A stretch of 64,000 nucleotides of DNA from Comamonadaceae bacterium (GTDB lineage: Bacteria > Pseudomonadota > Gammaproteobacteria > Burkholderiales > Burkholderiaceae_C). The DNA is taken from contig JAIXSQ010000004.1 of assembly GCA_027484575.1 (NCBI GenBank), positions 248,001 to 312,000 on the forward strand, given 5' to 3'. Of this stretch, positions 40,801 to 52,071 are shown in pieces. How positions within the stretch are numbered: position 1 is the first letter of the stretch; the number at the start of each line of letters is the position of its first letter. Both the position numbers and the translations under genes were made by a program. Below the pieces are notes generated by a model. It made no database searches and was not told where the DNA came from. It was given only the letters and a program-made list of their open reading frames with translations.

Positions 40801-41767
40801 TCCCCGGCACGGTCAGCGAGGTCTCGGCCACGTTGGTGGCCAGCACGATGCGACGGCCCCCGTGCGTCTCGAAGATGCGGTCCTGCTCGGCCTGCGACAG
40901 GCGCGAGAACAGCGGCAGCACCTCGGCGTTGCGGGTCAGCGGGCTGTGCGCCAGGTGCTTGCGCAGGTGGTCGGCGGCCTCGCGGATCTCGCGCTCGCCG
41001 GGCAGGAAGACCAGGATGTCGCCTCCCCCGGCGCCCGTCCACAGCTCGTCCACCCCGTCGGCGATCGCCTCGTTCAACCCGTACTCGCGCGACTCCTCGA
41101 ACGGCCGCCAGCGCAGTTCCACCGGGAAGGTGCGGCCGGAGACGTAGATGACCGGCGCCGGCCCGCGGGCGGATGCGAAGTGCCTGGCGAAGCGCTCGGC
41201 GTCGATGGTCGCCGAGGTCACCACGATCTTCAGGTCGGGACGGCGCGGCAGGATCTGCCGCAGGTAGCCCAGCAGGAAATCGATGTTGAGGCTGCGCTCG
41301 TGCGCCTCGTCGATGATCAGGGTGTCGTAGGCCTGCAGCAGCGGGTCGGTCTGCGTCTCGGCCAGCAGGATGCCGTCGGTCATGAGCTTGACCGAGGCGT
41401 CGCGCGACAGCCGGTCCTGGAACCGGACCTTGTAGCCCACCACCTCGCCCAGGGGCGTGTCCAGCTCCTGCGCGATGCGCTTGGCCACGCTGCTGGCGGC
41501 GATGCGGCGCGGCTGGGTGTGGCCGATCAGGCGGCCCTTCTCGCCCGGGGCGGCATTGCACTTGCCGCGGCCCAGGGCCAGGGCGATCTTGGGCAGCTGG
41601 GTGGTCTTGCCCGAGCCGGTCTCGCCGCAGACGATCACCACCTGGTGCTCGGCGATGGCGCGCGCGATCTCGTCGCGCTTGCCGCTGACGGGCAGCGACT
41701 CGGGGAAGGTGATGCGGGGAGCGGGCACGGCGGCAGACGGGCCGCGGGTAGGCGCGGCGGGCGGCAA
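37817..41767 (-). CDS. hrpA: ATP-dependent RNA helicase HrpA
   Basis: A 1316-residue DEAH-box helicase. Walker A is CGETGSGKTTQLPKIAL near residue 46, the Walker B is IIDEAHERSLNIDF, and SATI, TNVAETSLTVPGI and NQRAGRCGR represent motifs III, V and VI. The C-terminal half has the HA2/OB domain and the DUF3418 region typical of HrpA, with a Pro/Ala/Gly-rich insertion near 1010-1040. E. coli HrpA (1300) acts on mRNA and stalled ribosomes. Start uncertain: TTG at 41767 just after the upstream stop, or GTG at 41728; neither has a clear ribosome site. Confidence 0.95.
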   Translation of the reverse strand: MPPAAPTRGPSAAVPAPRITFPESLPVSGKRDEIARAIAEHQVVIVCGETGSGKTTQLPKIALALGRGKCNAAPGEKGRLIGHTQPRRIAASSVAKRIAQELDTPLGEVVGYKVRFQDRLSRDASVKLMTDGILLAETQTDPLLQAYDTLIIDEAHERSLNIDFLLGYLRQILPRRPDLKIVVTSATIDAERFARHFASARGPAPVIYVSGRTFPVELRWRPFEESREYGLNEAIADGVDELWTGAGGGDILVFLPGEREIREAADHLRKHLAHSPLTRNAEVLPLFSRLSQAEQDRIFETHGGRRIVLATNVAETSLTVPGIRYVIDAGTARVKRYSFRSKVEQLLVEPVSQAAANQRAGRCGRVAEGICIRLYDEKDFNGRPRFTDPEILRSSLAGVILRMKSLHLGDVEAFPFLEAPTRRAIADGYQLLGELGAVDDSNALTPVGRELARLPLDPRVGRMILAGRERGALAEVLVIASALSVQDVRDRPLELQAQADQQHAKFKDEKSEFSGYLNLWNWLETGRGGHGTDHRLSNRQYEQLLRQNFVNVRRVREWRDIHSQLHTVVAEHKWPLNTEPASYEQVHKSMLAGLLGNLGWKLEDTGPNAATGARERSGGEYLGARGIKFFPHPGAHLKKRPGRWIVAAELVETSRLYGRGIAAIDPQWVEEVAGHLLKKQLLDPHWEKKQAEVLAAERATLYGLVIYSGRRVPYARADLQGAREIFIREALVAGQWETRLPFLAANLKLVRQVEELEHKSRRQDVLVDDALIYAYYDQQLPADVHNGHGFEAWFRQASRDNPQLLRLTREELMRHEAAGITTEAFPRTVKLGGVDCAAEYLHAPGDARDGLTVTVPLFVLNQVADERAEWLVPGMLKDKVQALLKSLPQKPRARFVPLPEAAARIAGALSVPERFGHGGLVDTLLKLVREETSLDVRRTDFKLEMVPPHLFMNVRVVDEHGRQLGIGRNLGALKAEWGAKARGAFQALAGLKAAPSAAPPAAAGGAGPAEGGAARRGPQPAPGAQAGAGQRGAATRHTSWDFGELPELMEVRKGGVALVGFPALVDQGDAVTLEVYDEPEVAAARHRAGLRRLFALQIRDALKYLEKNIPDLQKMAVAYMPLGTQEELRQQVVDVALDRAFLLDPLPADEAAFRRRIDEGRGRLTLIANEVARLAATVLAEYATAARKIKDSTKNAPEATQDATQQLQRLVPKRFLADTPWAALQHLPRYLKGITLRLDKWRTDPARDAARLAEVRPQEQRYWRLVAERKGQVDARMQELRWLLEELRVSLFAQELRTPQPVSVKRLDKVWAQLSA

Positions 41768-41776
41768 AGCCCGCGA

Positions 41777-43003
41777 TTATCGGGCGGCGGCCGCCTGCGG
41801 GGGCAGCTCGGCGATCTGCCCGGCCTCGGGGTCGAACCAGGCCACCCGGCCCGGGTAGCTCCAGGCGGTGCGCGACATGGCCCGGGCGCTGGACACCGCC
41901 TCGGACGGACGCACGTAGGGCCCGGCCAGCAGCAGGCCCACGCCCACGTCGGCCACCCACTCGGTGCCACGGCTTTCCAGTTCGGCGATGTTGCGGCTGG
42001 TGCCCAGCCGCACCGGCCGCGCCAGCCGCTCGGCCAGCTGGCGGGCGATGCCGGCCAGGCGCGCCAGGTCCACCGGATGCCGCACCAGCAGCAGGAAACC
42101 ATCCTCGGCCAGCCGGCCCATCTCGATGCCGGCCGGCACCATGCGGCGCAGGCGGCTGCCGCAGACGAACAGCGCGTGGTTGTAGGCCGCCCGGCCGTGC
42201 AGCTGCTCCAGCGCGTACAGGTTGCCGATGGAGATGACCACCACGCCCAGCGGCCGCTCGTCGCCGCCGCGGCGGGCGAAGGCCTCGCCCAGCATCAGGC
42301 CGGTCTCGGCATGCGAGCGCATGCGGGTGATGGGGTCGAAGGCCGGGCCGTAGGTCATGACCTCGGACAGGCCGATCAGGTAGGAGTAGCGCAACCACAG
42401 GCCCACGGCCATGCAGCAGATGAAGACGATGCTGCACAGCGCGGTGAGCACGTGCAGGGCGACGGTCACGCGGCCCGGGTCGAAGGCATGCAGCGTCAGT
42501 CCGGTGATCAGCACGGCCATCACGCCGACCGCCGCCACCGACAGCCAGCCGACGCGGTCGCCGCGGCGGGCGCTGCGCACCGAGGCCACGACCGCGATGA
42601 GGGCCATGACGGCCTCGAAGGCCGCCGCCAGCAGCAGCGCGCCGCCGGCCGGCAGCGCCCATCCCACCAGGATGCAGGCCACCCCCGCCGCCACCAGCGT
42701 GCCCAGCAGCCGGCGCGCCGGCCCCGCGCTGCGCAGCGCCCCCAGGGTCCACAGCAGCAGCAGGCCCAGCACGGTGGCCGTGACCACCGCCACGTGCGCC
42801 TGCACCCGCAGCAGGATGTCGCGGTCCTCGATGGGCACCCAGCCGAGGAACAGCAGCACGTAGGCGCCGCAGATCAGGGCGGACAACGAGCCCGTGAGCG
42901 CGACCCGCTGGGCCGAGCGCAGGAAGGCCACCATGGCGGCCAGGAACATCAGCCCCACGGAGCCGAAGTAGGCGCCCCAGACGCCCACGGCAACGCTGTC
43001 CAT
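41777..43003 (-). CDS. Membrane protein with degenerate GGDEF domain
   Basis: A 408-residue protein with six or seven hydrophobic segments in residues 1-215, then a cytoplasmic domain resembling diguanylate cyclases: FDPITRMRSHAETGLMLGEAF corresponds to the LTGLxNR start and VVVISIGNLYALEQLHG to the LDxDxFKxxND strand. The catalytic loop is RLAEDGFLLL in place of GGDEF, so cyclic-di-GMP synthesis is unlikely. It may sense something in the membrane or bind nucleotide. It ends nine bases before the hrpA start and is divergent from argA. Confidence 0.78.
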   Translation of the reverse strand: MDSVAVGVWGAYFGSVGLMFLAAMVAFLRSAQRVALTGSLSALICGAYVLLFLGWVPIEDRDILLRVQAHVAVVTATVLGLLLLWTLGALRSAGPARRLLGTLVAAGVACILVGWALPAGGALLLAAAFEAVMALIAVVASVRSARRGDRVGWLSVAAVGVMAVLITGLTLHAFDPGRVTVALHVLTALCSIVFICCMAVGLWLRYSYLIGLSEVMTYGPAFDPITRMRSHAETGLMLGEAFARRGGDERPLGVVVISIGNLYALEQLHGRAAYNHALFVCGSRLRRMVPAGIEMGRLAEDGFLLLVRHPVDLARLAGIARQLAERLARPVRLGTSRNIAELESRGTEWVADVGVGLLLAGPYVRPSEAVSSARAMSRTAWSYPGRVAWFDPEAGQIAELPPQAAAAR

Positions 43004-43128
43004 CGCGACTCCTCTCCCTCACGACCCGCGTGCAGTGCGCGGGCGCACGTACCTTACACTGGCCGCCCGCTGCCGCCAATGGCGGTCCGCCCTGCCCCCC
43101 GACCCTGCCTCCCTGCCCGCGCACGCGC

Positions 43129-44481
<1,353 letters not shown>

Positions 44482-44537
44482 GCCGGGGGGCGCGGGCGGG
44501 GGCACCCGCGAGCCGGCGTCGCCGCGTCCCACCCGTC

Positions 44538-44557
44538 ATCCCGGCGAAAGCCGGGAT
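44538..44557. repeat. Short dispersed hairpin repeat between argA and dsbB
   Basis: ATCCCGGC-GAAA-GCCGGGAT, flanked by CGTC and CCAGG, is a common interspersed element of many proteobacterial genomes (the CGTCATCCCGGCGAAAGCCGGGATCCAGG type). It sits in the 120-base gap between the convergent argA and dsbB stops and could act as a bidirectional terminator or mRNA-stabilising hairpin. Only one copy was noticed in this window. Confidence 0.8.
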
Positions 44558-44601
44558 CCAGGCCGCGGCCTCAGCGCAGTCGCAAGCCGCCCGTCGGTCG
44601 T

Positions 44602-45105
44602 TCAACCGCGCCGCAGCTGCCGCACCAGCACCAGCAGGAACACCAGCGCGAAGCCGACGAAGGCCACGAAGGACCAGTTGGCGATGGAGCCGCCCAGGAA
44701 GGTCCAGTCGATCTTGGTGCAGTCGCCGCTGCCGCGGAAGATCATGGGAACGGCGCGCTTGAGCGGGAAGGTCTCGATCATCCCGTAGAAGTCGCGGCCG
44801 CAGGACACGATCTCGGGCGGGTACCACTGCAGCCAGCTCTGGCGGGCGGCCACGAACGCGCCGAAGCCCGCGGCCAGCAGGCCCAGCAGGCTGGTGGCGA
44901 TCCAGCCGCCGCGCCGCGGCAGCACCGCCCCCAGCAGCGCGAGGATGAACACCAGGATGACCGCGTAGCGCTGCACGATGCACATCGGGCAGGGCTCCAG
45001 GCCCACGACATGCTGCAGGTACAGCGCGAACCCCAGGATGGCCGCGCAGGCGACGGCGACCAGCGCCAGGATGCGGCGCGGGGCCGCGAACAGACTCTCG
45101 AACAA
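44602..45105 (-). CDS. dsbB: Disulfide bond formation protein DsbB
   Basis: A 167-residue inner-membrane quinone-linked oxidase that recharges DsbA. Four hydrophobic helices are visible, the first redox pair is CPMC (GLEPCPMCIVQRY) and the second pair is in SCGRDFYG and FRGSGDCTKIDW. The best start is TTG at 45105 (MFESLFAAPRR): an AGGAGAG site lies eight bases upstream. No ATG or GTG fits as well. It lies 70 bases downstream of cysA on the same strand, with a short GC hairpin (45153-45165) between. Confidence 0.92.
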   Translation of the reverse strand: MFESLFAAPRRILALVAVACAAILGFALYLQHVVGLEPCPMCIVQRYAVILVFILALLGAVLPRRGGWIATSLLGLLAAGFGAFVAARQSWLQWYPPEIVSCGRDFYGMIETFPLKRAVPMIFRGSGDCTKIDWTFLGGSIANWSFVAFVGFALVFLLVLVRQLRRG

Positions 45106-45175
45106 AACGCTCTCTCCTGCTCCGGGACGGCGCTGCCACCCCATTCACGTGCGGGCCGGCGGCCCACCGGATGGA

Positions 45176-46270
45176 TCAGGCCGCGCCCTCGACGAACACC
45201 CGGGCGCGGCGCGGCGTCACCACCAGCGTCTGCCCTTCCTCGAACCCCGAGTCCCTGAATTGTTGCGCAGGAATCTGCGCCTCGATCAGTGCATCCTGAC
45301 GGCCCGGGCCGGCCGGTTGGTTGCCGTCGAGCGGCAGAAGTTCCAGCCGGGCCACCGGGCCCACCACGATGGCCCGCGCCAGGTGCGCCACGATGCCCTG
45401 CGCGCCGGGGCTGTAGCGGCGCACGTCCAGGTCGTGCGGACGCACGTACGCGTAGGCCTTGGCGTTGTCGGCCGCCGCGTGCTCGGGCGCGTGCAGCTGC
45501 AGGCCGTCCAGGTGCACCTGGCCCTGGTGGGCACGGCCGTGGAAGGTGTTGACGTCGCCCAGGAAGCCGTAGACGAAGGGGCTGGCCGGATGGTCCCAGA
45601 CCTCCTGCGGCGCGCCCACCTGCTCGACCACGCCGGCGTTCATGAGCACCACGCGGTCGGCGACCTCGAGCGCCTCCTCCTGGTCGTGCGTCACGAAGAT
45701 GCTGGTCACGTGCAGCTCGTCGTGCAGGCGGCGCAGCCAGCGGCGCAGCTCCTTGCGCACCTTCGCGTCGAGCGCGCCGAACGGCTCGTCGAGCAGCAGC
45801 ACCCGCGGCTCCACCGCCAGCGCGCGCGCCAGGGCGATGCGCTGGCGCTGCCCGCCCGACAGCTGGGCCGGGAAGCGGTCGGCCAGCCAGTCCAGCTGCA
45901 CCAGCTTGAGCAGCTCGTGCACCTTGGCCTTGATCTGCGCCTCGGACGGGCGCTGGCCGCGCGGCTTGACGCGCAGGCCGAAGGCCACGTTCTCGAACAC
46001 GCTCATGTGACGGAACAGCGCGTAGTGCTGGAACACGAAGCCGACCTGGCGCTCGCGCACGTGCACGTCGGTGGTGTCCTCGCCGGCGAACAGGATGCTG
46101 CCCGCGTCGGCGCTCTCCAGCCCCGCGATGATGCGCAGCAGCGTGGTCTTGCCGCAGCCCGAGGGGCCCAGCAGCGCGACCAGCTCGCCCGAGGCGACGT
46201 CCAGCGAGACGTCGCGCAGGGCATGGAAGTCGCCGAAGCGCTTGGAGACGTTGCGGATCTCGATGCTCAT
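45176..46270 (-). CDS. cysA: Sulfate/thiosulfate ABC transporter ATPase CysA
   Basis: A 364-residue ATP-binding subunit. Walker A is GPSGCGKTT near residue 36, Q-loop FVFQHYALF, signature [16 protein letters not shown] and Walker [13 protein letters not shown]. The C-terminal TOBE-like domain contains YVRPHDLDV, typical of CysA. It powers sulfate import with the two permeases encoded just upstream. ATG overlaps the cysW stop by four bases. Confidence 0.95.
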   Translation of the reverse strand: MSIEIRNVSKRFGDFHALRDVSLDVASGELVALLGPSGCGKTTLLRIIAGLESADAGSILFAGEDTTDVHVRERQVGFVFQHYALFRHMSVFENVAFGLRVKPRGQRPSEAQIKAKVHELLKLVQLDWLADRFPAQLSGGQRQRIALARALAVEPRVLLLDEPFGALDAKVRKELRRWLRRLHDELHVTSIFVTHDQEEALEVADRVVLMNAGVVEQVGAPQEVWDHPASPFVYGFLGDVNTFHGRAHQGQVHLDGLQLHAPEHAAADNAKAYAYVRPHDLDVRRYSPGAQGIVAHLARAIVVGPVARLELLPLDGNQPAGPGRQDALIEAQIPAQQFRDSGFEEGQTLVVTPRRARVFVEGAA

Positions 46271-47160
46271 GTCTTGCTTTCCTGGGGCCGCTCGGGCGGC
46301 AGCTGCGCCAGCGCAGCCATCTGCCGCTTGTGCTTCCACTCGGCCGCGGTCTTGATCGCCAGCGTCACCAGCGCCAGCAGCGCCAGCAGCGAGGCGACGG
46401 CGAAGGCGGCCACCGACTGGTACTCGTTGTAGAGGATCTCCACGTGCAGCGGCATGGTGTTGGTCTGGCCGCGGATGTGGCCCGAGACCACCGACACCGC
46501 GCCGAACTCGCCCATGGCCCGCGCGTTGCACAGGATCACGCCGTAGACCAGGCCCCACTTGATGTTGGGCAGCGTCACGTGCCAGAAGGTCTGCCAGCCG
46601 GTGGCCCCCAGCACGATCGCGGCCTGCTCCTCCTCGTTGCCCTGCGCCTGCATCAGCGGGATCAGCTCGCGCGCGATGAAGGGGAAGGTCACGAAGATGG
46701 TCGCCAGCACGATGCCGGGCACGGCGAACACGATCTTGATGTCGTGCGCCTGCAGCCACGGCCCCAGCCAGCCCTGCGCGCCGAAGACCAGCACGTAGAT
46801 CAGCCCTGCCACCACCGGCGAGACCGAGAACGGCAGGTCCACCAGCGTGGTCAGGAAGGCCTTGCCGCGGAACTCGTACTTGGCGATGCACCAGGCCGCC
46901 GCGACGCCGAACACCAGGTTCAGCGGCACGGCGATGGCGGCGGTCACCAGCGTCAGCCGGATCGCGGCCCAGGCGTCGGGCTCCTGCAGCGCCTGCCAGT
47001 AGGCGTCCCAGCCCTTGCGCAGCGCCTCGGTGAACACCGCCGCCAGCGGCAGCACCAGGAACAGCAGCAGGAAGGCCAGCGCCGCCCCGATCAGCAGGCG
47101 CCGCACCCAGGGCGACTCGCCGGTGTCGATGCGCCGCACGGTGAGGTTCGCGCCGCTCAT
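46267..47160 (-). CDS. cysW: Sulfate ABC transporter permease CysW
   Basis: A 297-residue inner-membrane permease with six predicted helices. The ABC-contact (EAA) loop is [23 protein letters not shown]; the late [18 protein letters not shown] is a CysW signature. It pairs with CysT. The ATG at 47160 overlaps the cysT stop. The C-terminus is Pro/Glu/Gln-rich and cytoplasmic. Confidence 0.94.
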   Translation of the reverse strand: MSGANLTVRRIDTGESPWVRRLLIGAALAFLLLFLVLPLAAVFTEALRKGWDAYWQALQEPDAWAAIRLTLVTAAIAVPLNLVFGVAAAWCIAKYEFRGKAFLTTLVDLPFSVSPVVAGLIYVLVFGAQGWLGPWLQAHDIKIVFAVPGIVLATIFVTFPFIARELIPLMQAQGNEEEQAAIVLGATGWQTFWHVTLPNIKWGLVYGVILCNARAMGEFGAVSVVSGHIRGQTNTMPLHVEILYNEYQSVAAFAVASLLALLALVTLAIKTAAEWKHKRQMAALAQLPPERPQESKT

Positions 47161-48065
47161 GCGCCGGCCCTCCGCCGTTGCCAGGCCTGCAGCCCGTTGA
47201 TGACCAGCAGCAGCAGGAACGAGATGCTCAGCATCACCGTGGCCACCGCGGTGGCGCCGGCGTAGTCGTACTGCTCGAGCTTGCCGATGATGATCAGCGG
47301 CGTGATCTCCGAGACCATGGGCACGTTGCCGGCGATGAAGATCACCGAGCCGTACTCGCCGATCGCGCGGGCGAAGGCCATCGCGAAGCCGGTGAGCAGC
47401 GCCGGCAGGATCGACGGCAGGATCACGCGGGTGAAGGTCTGCCAGCGGGTGGCGCCCAGGCACAGCGCGGCTTCCTCCAGCTCGCGCTCGGCGTCCTCGA
47501 GCACCGGCTGCACCGTGCGCACGACGAAGGGGATGCCGATGAAGATCAGCGCAATCACCACGCCGGCCGGCTTGAACGCCAGCTGGATGCCCAGGGGCTC
47601 GAGCAGCTGGCCGATCCAGCCGTTGCCGGCCAGCAGCGCGGTCAGCGAGATGCCGGCCACCGCCGTGGGCAGCGCGAACGGCAGGTCCACCAGCGCGTCG
47701 GCGATCTTCTTGCCGGGGAACTCGTAGCGCACCAGCACCCAGGCCACCAGCAGGCCGGTGACCACGTTGAAGCAGGCGGCCAGGAACGAGGCGCCGAAGG
47801 TCAGGCGGTAGGCGGCCAGCACCCTCGGCGAGGTGACGGCGTCCCAGAACTGCGCCCAGCTCAGGCCCAGGGTCTTGAGCACCAGGGCCGACAGCGGGAT
47901 CAGCACGATCAGGCCGAGGTAGGCGAGCGTGTACCCCAGGGTCAGCCGGAAACCGGGAAGGACCTTGCGGTTCGCGCCGCCGCGGCTGCGCGCGGGCGCG
48001 GCGGTGCCGGCCACCGGGGCGGAGCCCGGGATTGGCACGGCGAGGGTGGCGGCCTGCGAGCTCAC
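47157..48065 (-). CDS. cysT: Sulfate ABC transporter permease CysT (CysU)
   Basis: A 302-residue permease with six membrane helices after a Pro/Ala-rich N-terminus of about 40 residues. The EAA loop is [23 protein letters not shown], and [18 protein letters not shown] is characteristic of CysT. The start is GTG (plus CAC at 48063-48065), overlapping the sbp stop as GTGA, so the transporter genes are translationally coupled. Confidence 0.94.
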   Translation of the reverse strand: MSSQAATLAVPIPGSAPVAGTAAPARSRGGANRKVLPGFRLTLGYTLAYLGLIVLIPLSALVLKTLGLSWAQFWDAVTSPRVLAAYRLTFGASFLAACFNVVTGLLVAWVLVRYEFPGKKIADALVDLPFALPTAVAGISLTALLAGNGWIGQLLEPLGIQLAFKPAGVVIALIFIGIPFVVRTVQPVLEDAERELEEAALCLGATRWQTFTRVILPSILPALLTGFAMAFARAIGEYGSVIFIAGNVPMVSEITPLIIIGKLEQYDYAGATAVATVMLSISFLLLLVINGLQAWQRRRAGA

Positions 48066-49057
48066 TTGACCAGATAGATCTTGTCGAACTGGCCGCCGTC
48101 GTTGAAGTGCACCTTCTGCGCCTCGGCCAGCGAGCCGTACAGCTCCTGCACGGTGAACAGCTTCACCGGCTTGAACGTCTTCTCGTACTTGGCCAGCACC
48201 TTGGGGTTGCGCGGCCGGATCGAGTGCTTCGCGGCAATCTCCTGGCCTTCGTCCGAGTACAGGAAGTTCAGGTAGGCCTTGGCCAGGTCGGCCGTGCCCT
48301 TCTTGGCCACGGTGCGCTCGACCACCGCCACCGGGTTCTCGGCCACGATGCTGATGGACGGGTAGACCACGTCGACCTTGCCGTTGCCGAACTCGCGGTT
48401 GACCGACTCGACCTCGCTCTCGAACGTGATCAGCACGTCGCCGGTGTTGCGCTGCAGGAAGGCGCTGGTGGCATCGCGGCCGCCGCGGGCCAGCACGGGC
48501 ACGTTCCTGTACAGCTTGCCCAGGAACTCGCGCGCCTGGTCGTCGCTGCCGCCCTTCTTCTTCACGTAGCCCCAGGCGGCCAGGTAGGCGTAGCGGCCGT
48601 TGCCGCCGGTCTTGGGGTTGACCACCACGACCTGCACGCCGGGCTTGACCAGGTCCTCCCAGTCCTTGATGCCCTTGGGGTTGCCCTCGCGCACCAGGAA
48701 CAGCATGGTGCTGGTGGTGGGCGCGGCGTTGTCGGGGAAGCGCTTGGCCCAGTCCTTCGCGACCACGCCCTTCTCGGCCAGGAACTCGACGTCGGTGGTG
48801 GTGTTCATGGTCACCACGTCGGCCTCCAGGCCGTCGGCCACGGCACGCGCCTGGGCGCTGGAGCCGGCATGCGACTGCTCGACCTTCACGTCCTTGCCGG
48901 CGGTCTTCTTGTACCAGGGCACGAAGGCGGCGTTGATGTCCTTGTAGAACTCGCGCGCCACGTCGTACGACACGTTCAGCAGCGTCTGCTGCTGCGCCGA
49001 CGCGAGGCCGCTGGCGGCCAGCAGGGCCGCCGCAAGGAACAGCTTGGTCTTGGTCAT
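48062..49057 (-). CDS. sbp: Sulfate-binding periplasmic protein Sbp
   Basis: A 331-residue periplasmic binding protein. It has a cleavable signal (ending ASGLASAQQ), then [18 protein letters not shown], the sulfate-site segments [16 protein letters not shown] and [18 protein letters not shown], all typical of Sbp/CysP. It delivers sulfate to CysTWA. Peroxiredoxin lies 55 bases upstream on the same strand, separated by a GC hairpin (49085-49104). No CysB-type regulator gene is nearby. Confidence 0.95.
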   Translation of the reverse strand: MTKTKLFLAAALLAASGLASAQQQTLLNVSYDVAREFYKDINAAFVPWYKKTAGKDVKVEQSHAGSSAQARAVADGLEADVVTMNTTTDVEFLAEKGVVAKDWAKRFPDNAAPTTSTMLFLVREGNPKGIKDWEDLVKPGVQVVVVNPKTGGNGRYAYLAAWGYVKKKGGSDDQAREFLGKLYRNVPVLARGGRDATSAFLQRNTGDVLITFESEVESVNREFGNGKVDVVYPSISIVAENPVAVVERTVAKKGTADLAKAYLNFLYSDEGQEIAAKHSIRPRNPKVLAKYEKTFKPVKLFTVQELYGSLAEAQKVHFNDGGQFDKIYLVK

Positions 49058-49084
49058 GGGGGATGTCCTTCTTGTGTGCTTGGG

Positions 49085-49104
49085 GGCCGGCGTCGGCGCC
49101 GGCC
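49085..49104 (-). other. GC hairpin between the peroxiredoxin gene and sbp
   Basis: GGCCGGCG (49085-49092) and CGCCGGCC (49097-49104) form a perfect eight-base stem with a four-base loop in the 55-base intergenic gap. There is no T tract on the minus strand, so it could be a processing or stability element that lets peroxiredoxin and sulfate-uptake mRNAs differ in level rather than a full terminator. Confidence 0.55.
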
Positions 49105-49112
49105 GTGGGAAC

Positions 49113-49754
49113 TCAGGCCGCTGGCGGCGGCGTCAGCCGCAGGTAGGGCGTCAGGGCGCGGAAGCCGGCCGGGAAGCGCCGGGCGATCTCCACCGGGTCG
49201 CGCAGGCTGGGCACGATCACCACGTCCTGGCCCGGGCGCCAGTCGGCGGGCGTGGCCACCGGGTGGGCGTCGGTCAGCTGCAGCGCGTCGATCACGCGCA
49301 GCACCTCGTCGAAGTTGCGGCCGGTGCTGGCCGGGTAGGTGAAGGTGGCGCGGATCCGCTTGGCCGGGTCGATGATGAAGACACTGCGCACCGTGGCGTT
49401 GGCCAGCGCCTCGGGATGGACCATGTCGTACAGCGTGGCCACCGTGCGGTCGGCGTCGGCCAGGATGGGGAAGCCCACCGGCACGCCCTGCACCGCCTCG
49501 ATGTCGCGCACCCACTGCAGGTGAGACGCCAGCGGGTCGACGCTGATCGCGATCGGCTTGACGTTGCGGCGCGCGAACTCGGCGGCCAGCGCCGCCGTGC
49601 GGCCCAGCTCGGTGGTGCACACCGGGGTGAAATCGGCCGGGTGCGAGAACAGCACCACCCAGGCGTCGCCCGCCCAGGCGTGGAAGCGCAGGCGGCCCTG
49701 GGTCGAGTCCTGCTCGAAATCGGGGGCGAGATCCCCCAGTCGCAGCGTGGCCAT
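49113..49754 (-). CDS. 1-Cys peroxiredoxin (Prx6/LsfA type)
   Basis: A 213-residue peroxidase of the AhpC/TSA fold. The peroxidatic cysteine is in HPADFTPVCTTELG (about residue 45), and the Prx6-type C-terminal domain (RDPVEIARRFPAGFRALTPYLRLTPP) is present, with no clear resolving cysteine. Pseudomonas LsfA belongs to this class and is induced by sulfate starvation; the sulfate-import genes directly downstream fit that role. ATG at 49754; the frame extends 27 bases further. Confidence 0.92.
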   Translation of the reverse strand: MATLRLGDLAPDFEQDSTQGRLRFHAWAGDAWVVLFSHPADFTPVCTTELGRTAALAAEFARRNVKPIAISVDPLASHLQWVRDIEAVQGVPVGFPILADADRTVATLYDMVHPEALANATVRSVFIIDPAKRIRATFTYPASTGRNFDEVLRVIDALQLTDAHPVATPADWRPGQDVVIVPSLRDPVEIARRFPAGFRALTPYLRLTPPPAA

Positions 49755-49932
49755 AGATTGAAATCCGTATAAGACGAGCACGGATTCTGGGAGCCGGGTG
49801 ATGAAAACCCAACGAATCTCTCGTTGTTTGTTTATGCGCGCGGCGGCGCGCAGGGTCGGCCCGGGCCGATGGCGGTCGTCGGCCGGCGCAGCGTCCCGCC
49901 GGTCGCGTGGCCGGGCCGCAGCGCGGCCGGCG

Positions 49933-50760
49933 TCAAAGGAGCGCGCGCAGCTCGCGCGCGGCGTCCTGCAGCAGGGGCAGCGCCCCCTCGTCCAGCGCGC
50001 GGCCCTGCAGGCGCTCGCGGGCAGTCACCACGTTCAGCGCGGCCACGGTGCGGCCGTCCATGGTGCGCAGGGGCACGGCCAGCGCGTGCACGCCCAGCTC
50101 GTGCTCCTCGCTGGCCACGCACCAGTCCTGCGTGCGCACCCGGTCGAGCTCGGCGCGCAGCGCCCGGGCGTCGACCAGGGTGTGGGCCGTCAGCCGGCCC
50201 AGCGCCCTGCCCTTGAGCCAGGCCGCCAGCTCGGCCCTGGGCTTGGCAGCCAGCAGCACCCGGCCGGTCGAGGTGGCATGGGCCGGCAGGCGGGCACCCA
50301 GGTGCAGGCCATAGGCCAGCAGGCGGTGGGGCCCGCTGCGCGCCACGATCACCACCTGGTCGCCGTCGAGCACCACCACCGAGAACGGCTCGCCGGTGCG
50401 AGCGGCCAGCCGGTCGAGCGTGGGCTGCACCACCCGGGGCAGCCGGGCGCTGGCCAGGTAGCTGCCCGAAAAGCGCAGCACCTTGGGCGACAGCCAGAAC
50501 CAGCTGCCGTCGGTCTCCAGGTAGCCCAGGTGCGCCAGCGTCAGCAGGTGGCGGCGGGCCGCCGCCCGGGTCAGTCCCGCGCGCTGGGCCGCCAGCGTGG
50601 CGTTCAGCCGCTGCCGCTCGGTGTCGAAGCTCTCCAGCACGGCCAGCCCCTTGGCCATGCCGGCGATGTAGTCGGCCGGCGCGATGGGAACGGCATCCGC
50701 ACGGGCGGGCGGCGCCGCTTGGGCCGTGCGGATGGCGGATGGGCGGGGGGCGGGGGGCAT
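49933..50760 (-). CDS. IclR-family regulator (PcaR/PobR type)
   Basis: A 275-residue transcription regulator. After a Pro/Ala-rich leader of about 28 residues comes the winged-helix domain (AKGLAVLESFDTERQRLNATLAAQRAGLTRAAARRHLLTLAHLGYL-type region) and an IclR effector domain (HATSTGRVLLAAKP, LGVHALAVPLRT). Divergence from pobA across 135 bases indicates that it controls 4-hydroxybenzoate oxidation, probably as an activator sensing 4-hydroxybenzoate or protocatechuate. Start choice (50760) is uncertain because several in-frame Met codons are near. Confidence 0.88.
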   Translation of the reverse strand: MPPAPRPSAIRTAQAAPPARADAVPIAPADYIAGMAKGLAVLESFDTERQRLNATLAAQRAGLTRAAARRHLLTLAHLGYLETDGSWFWLSPKVLRFSGSYLASARLPRVVQPTLDRLAARTGEPFSVVVLDGDQVVIVARSGPHRLLAYGLHLGARLPAHATSTGRVLLAAKPRAELAAWLKGRALGRLTAHTLVDARALRAELDRVRTQDWCVASEEHELGVHALAVPLRTMDGRTVAALNVVTARERLQGRALDEGALPLLQDAARELRALL

Positions 50761-52068
<1,308 letters not shown>

Positions 52069-52071
52069 GGC

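Noticed and set aside
41777..43003. An active diguanylate cyclase
   Set aside because: The GGDEF motif is replaced by a LAEDGF loop, so activity cannot be claimed.
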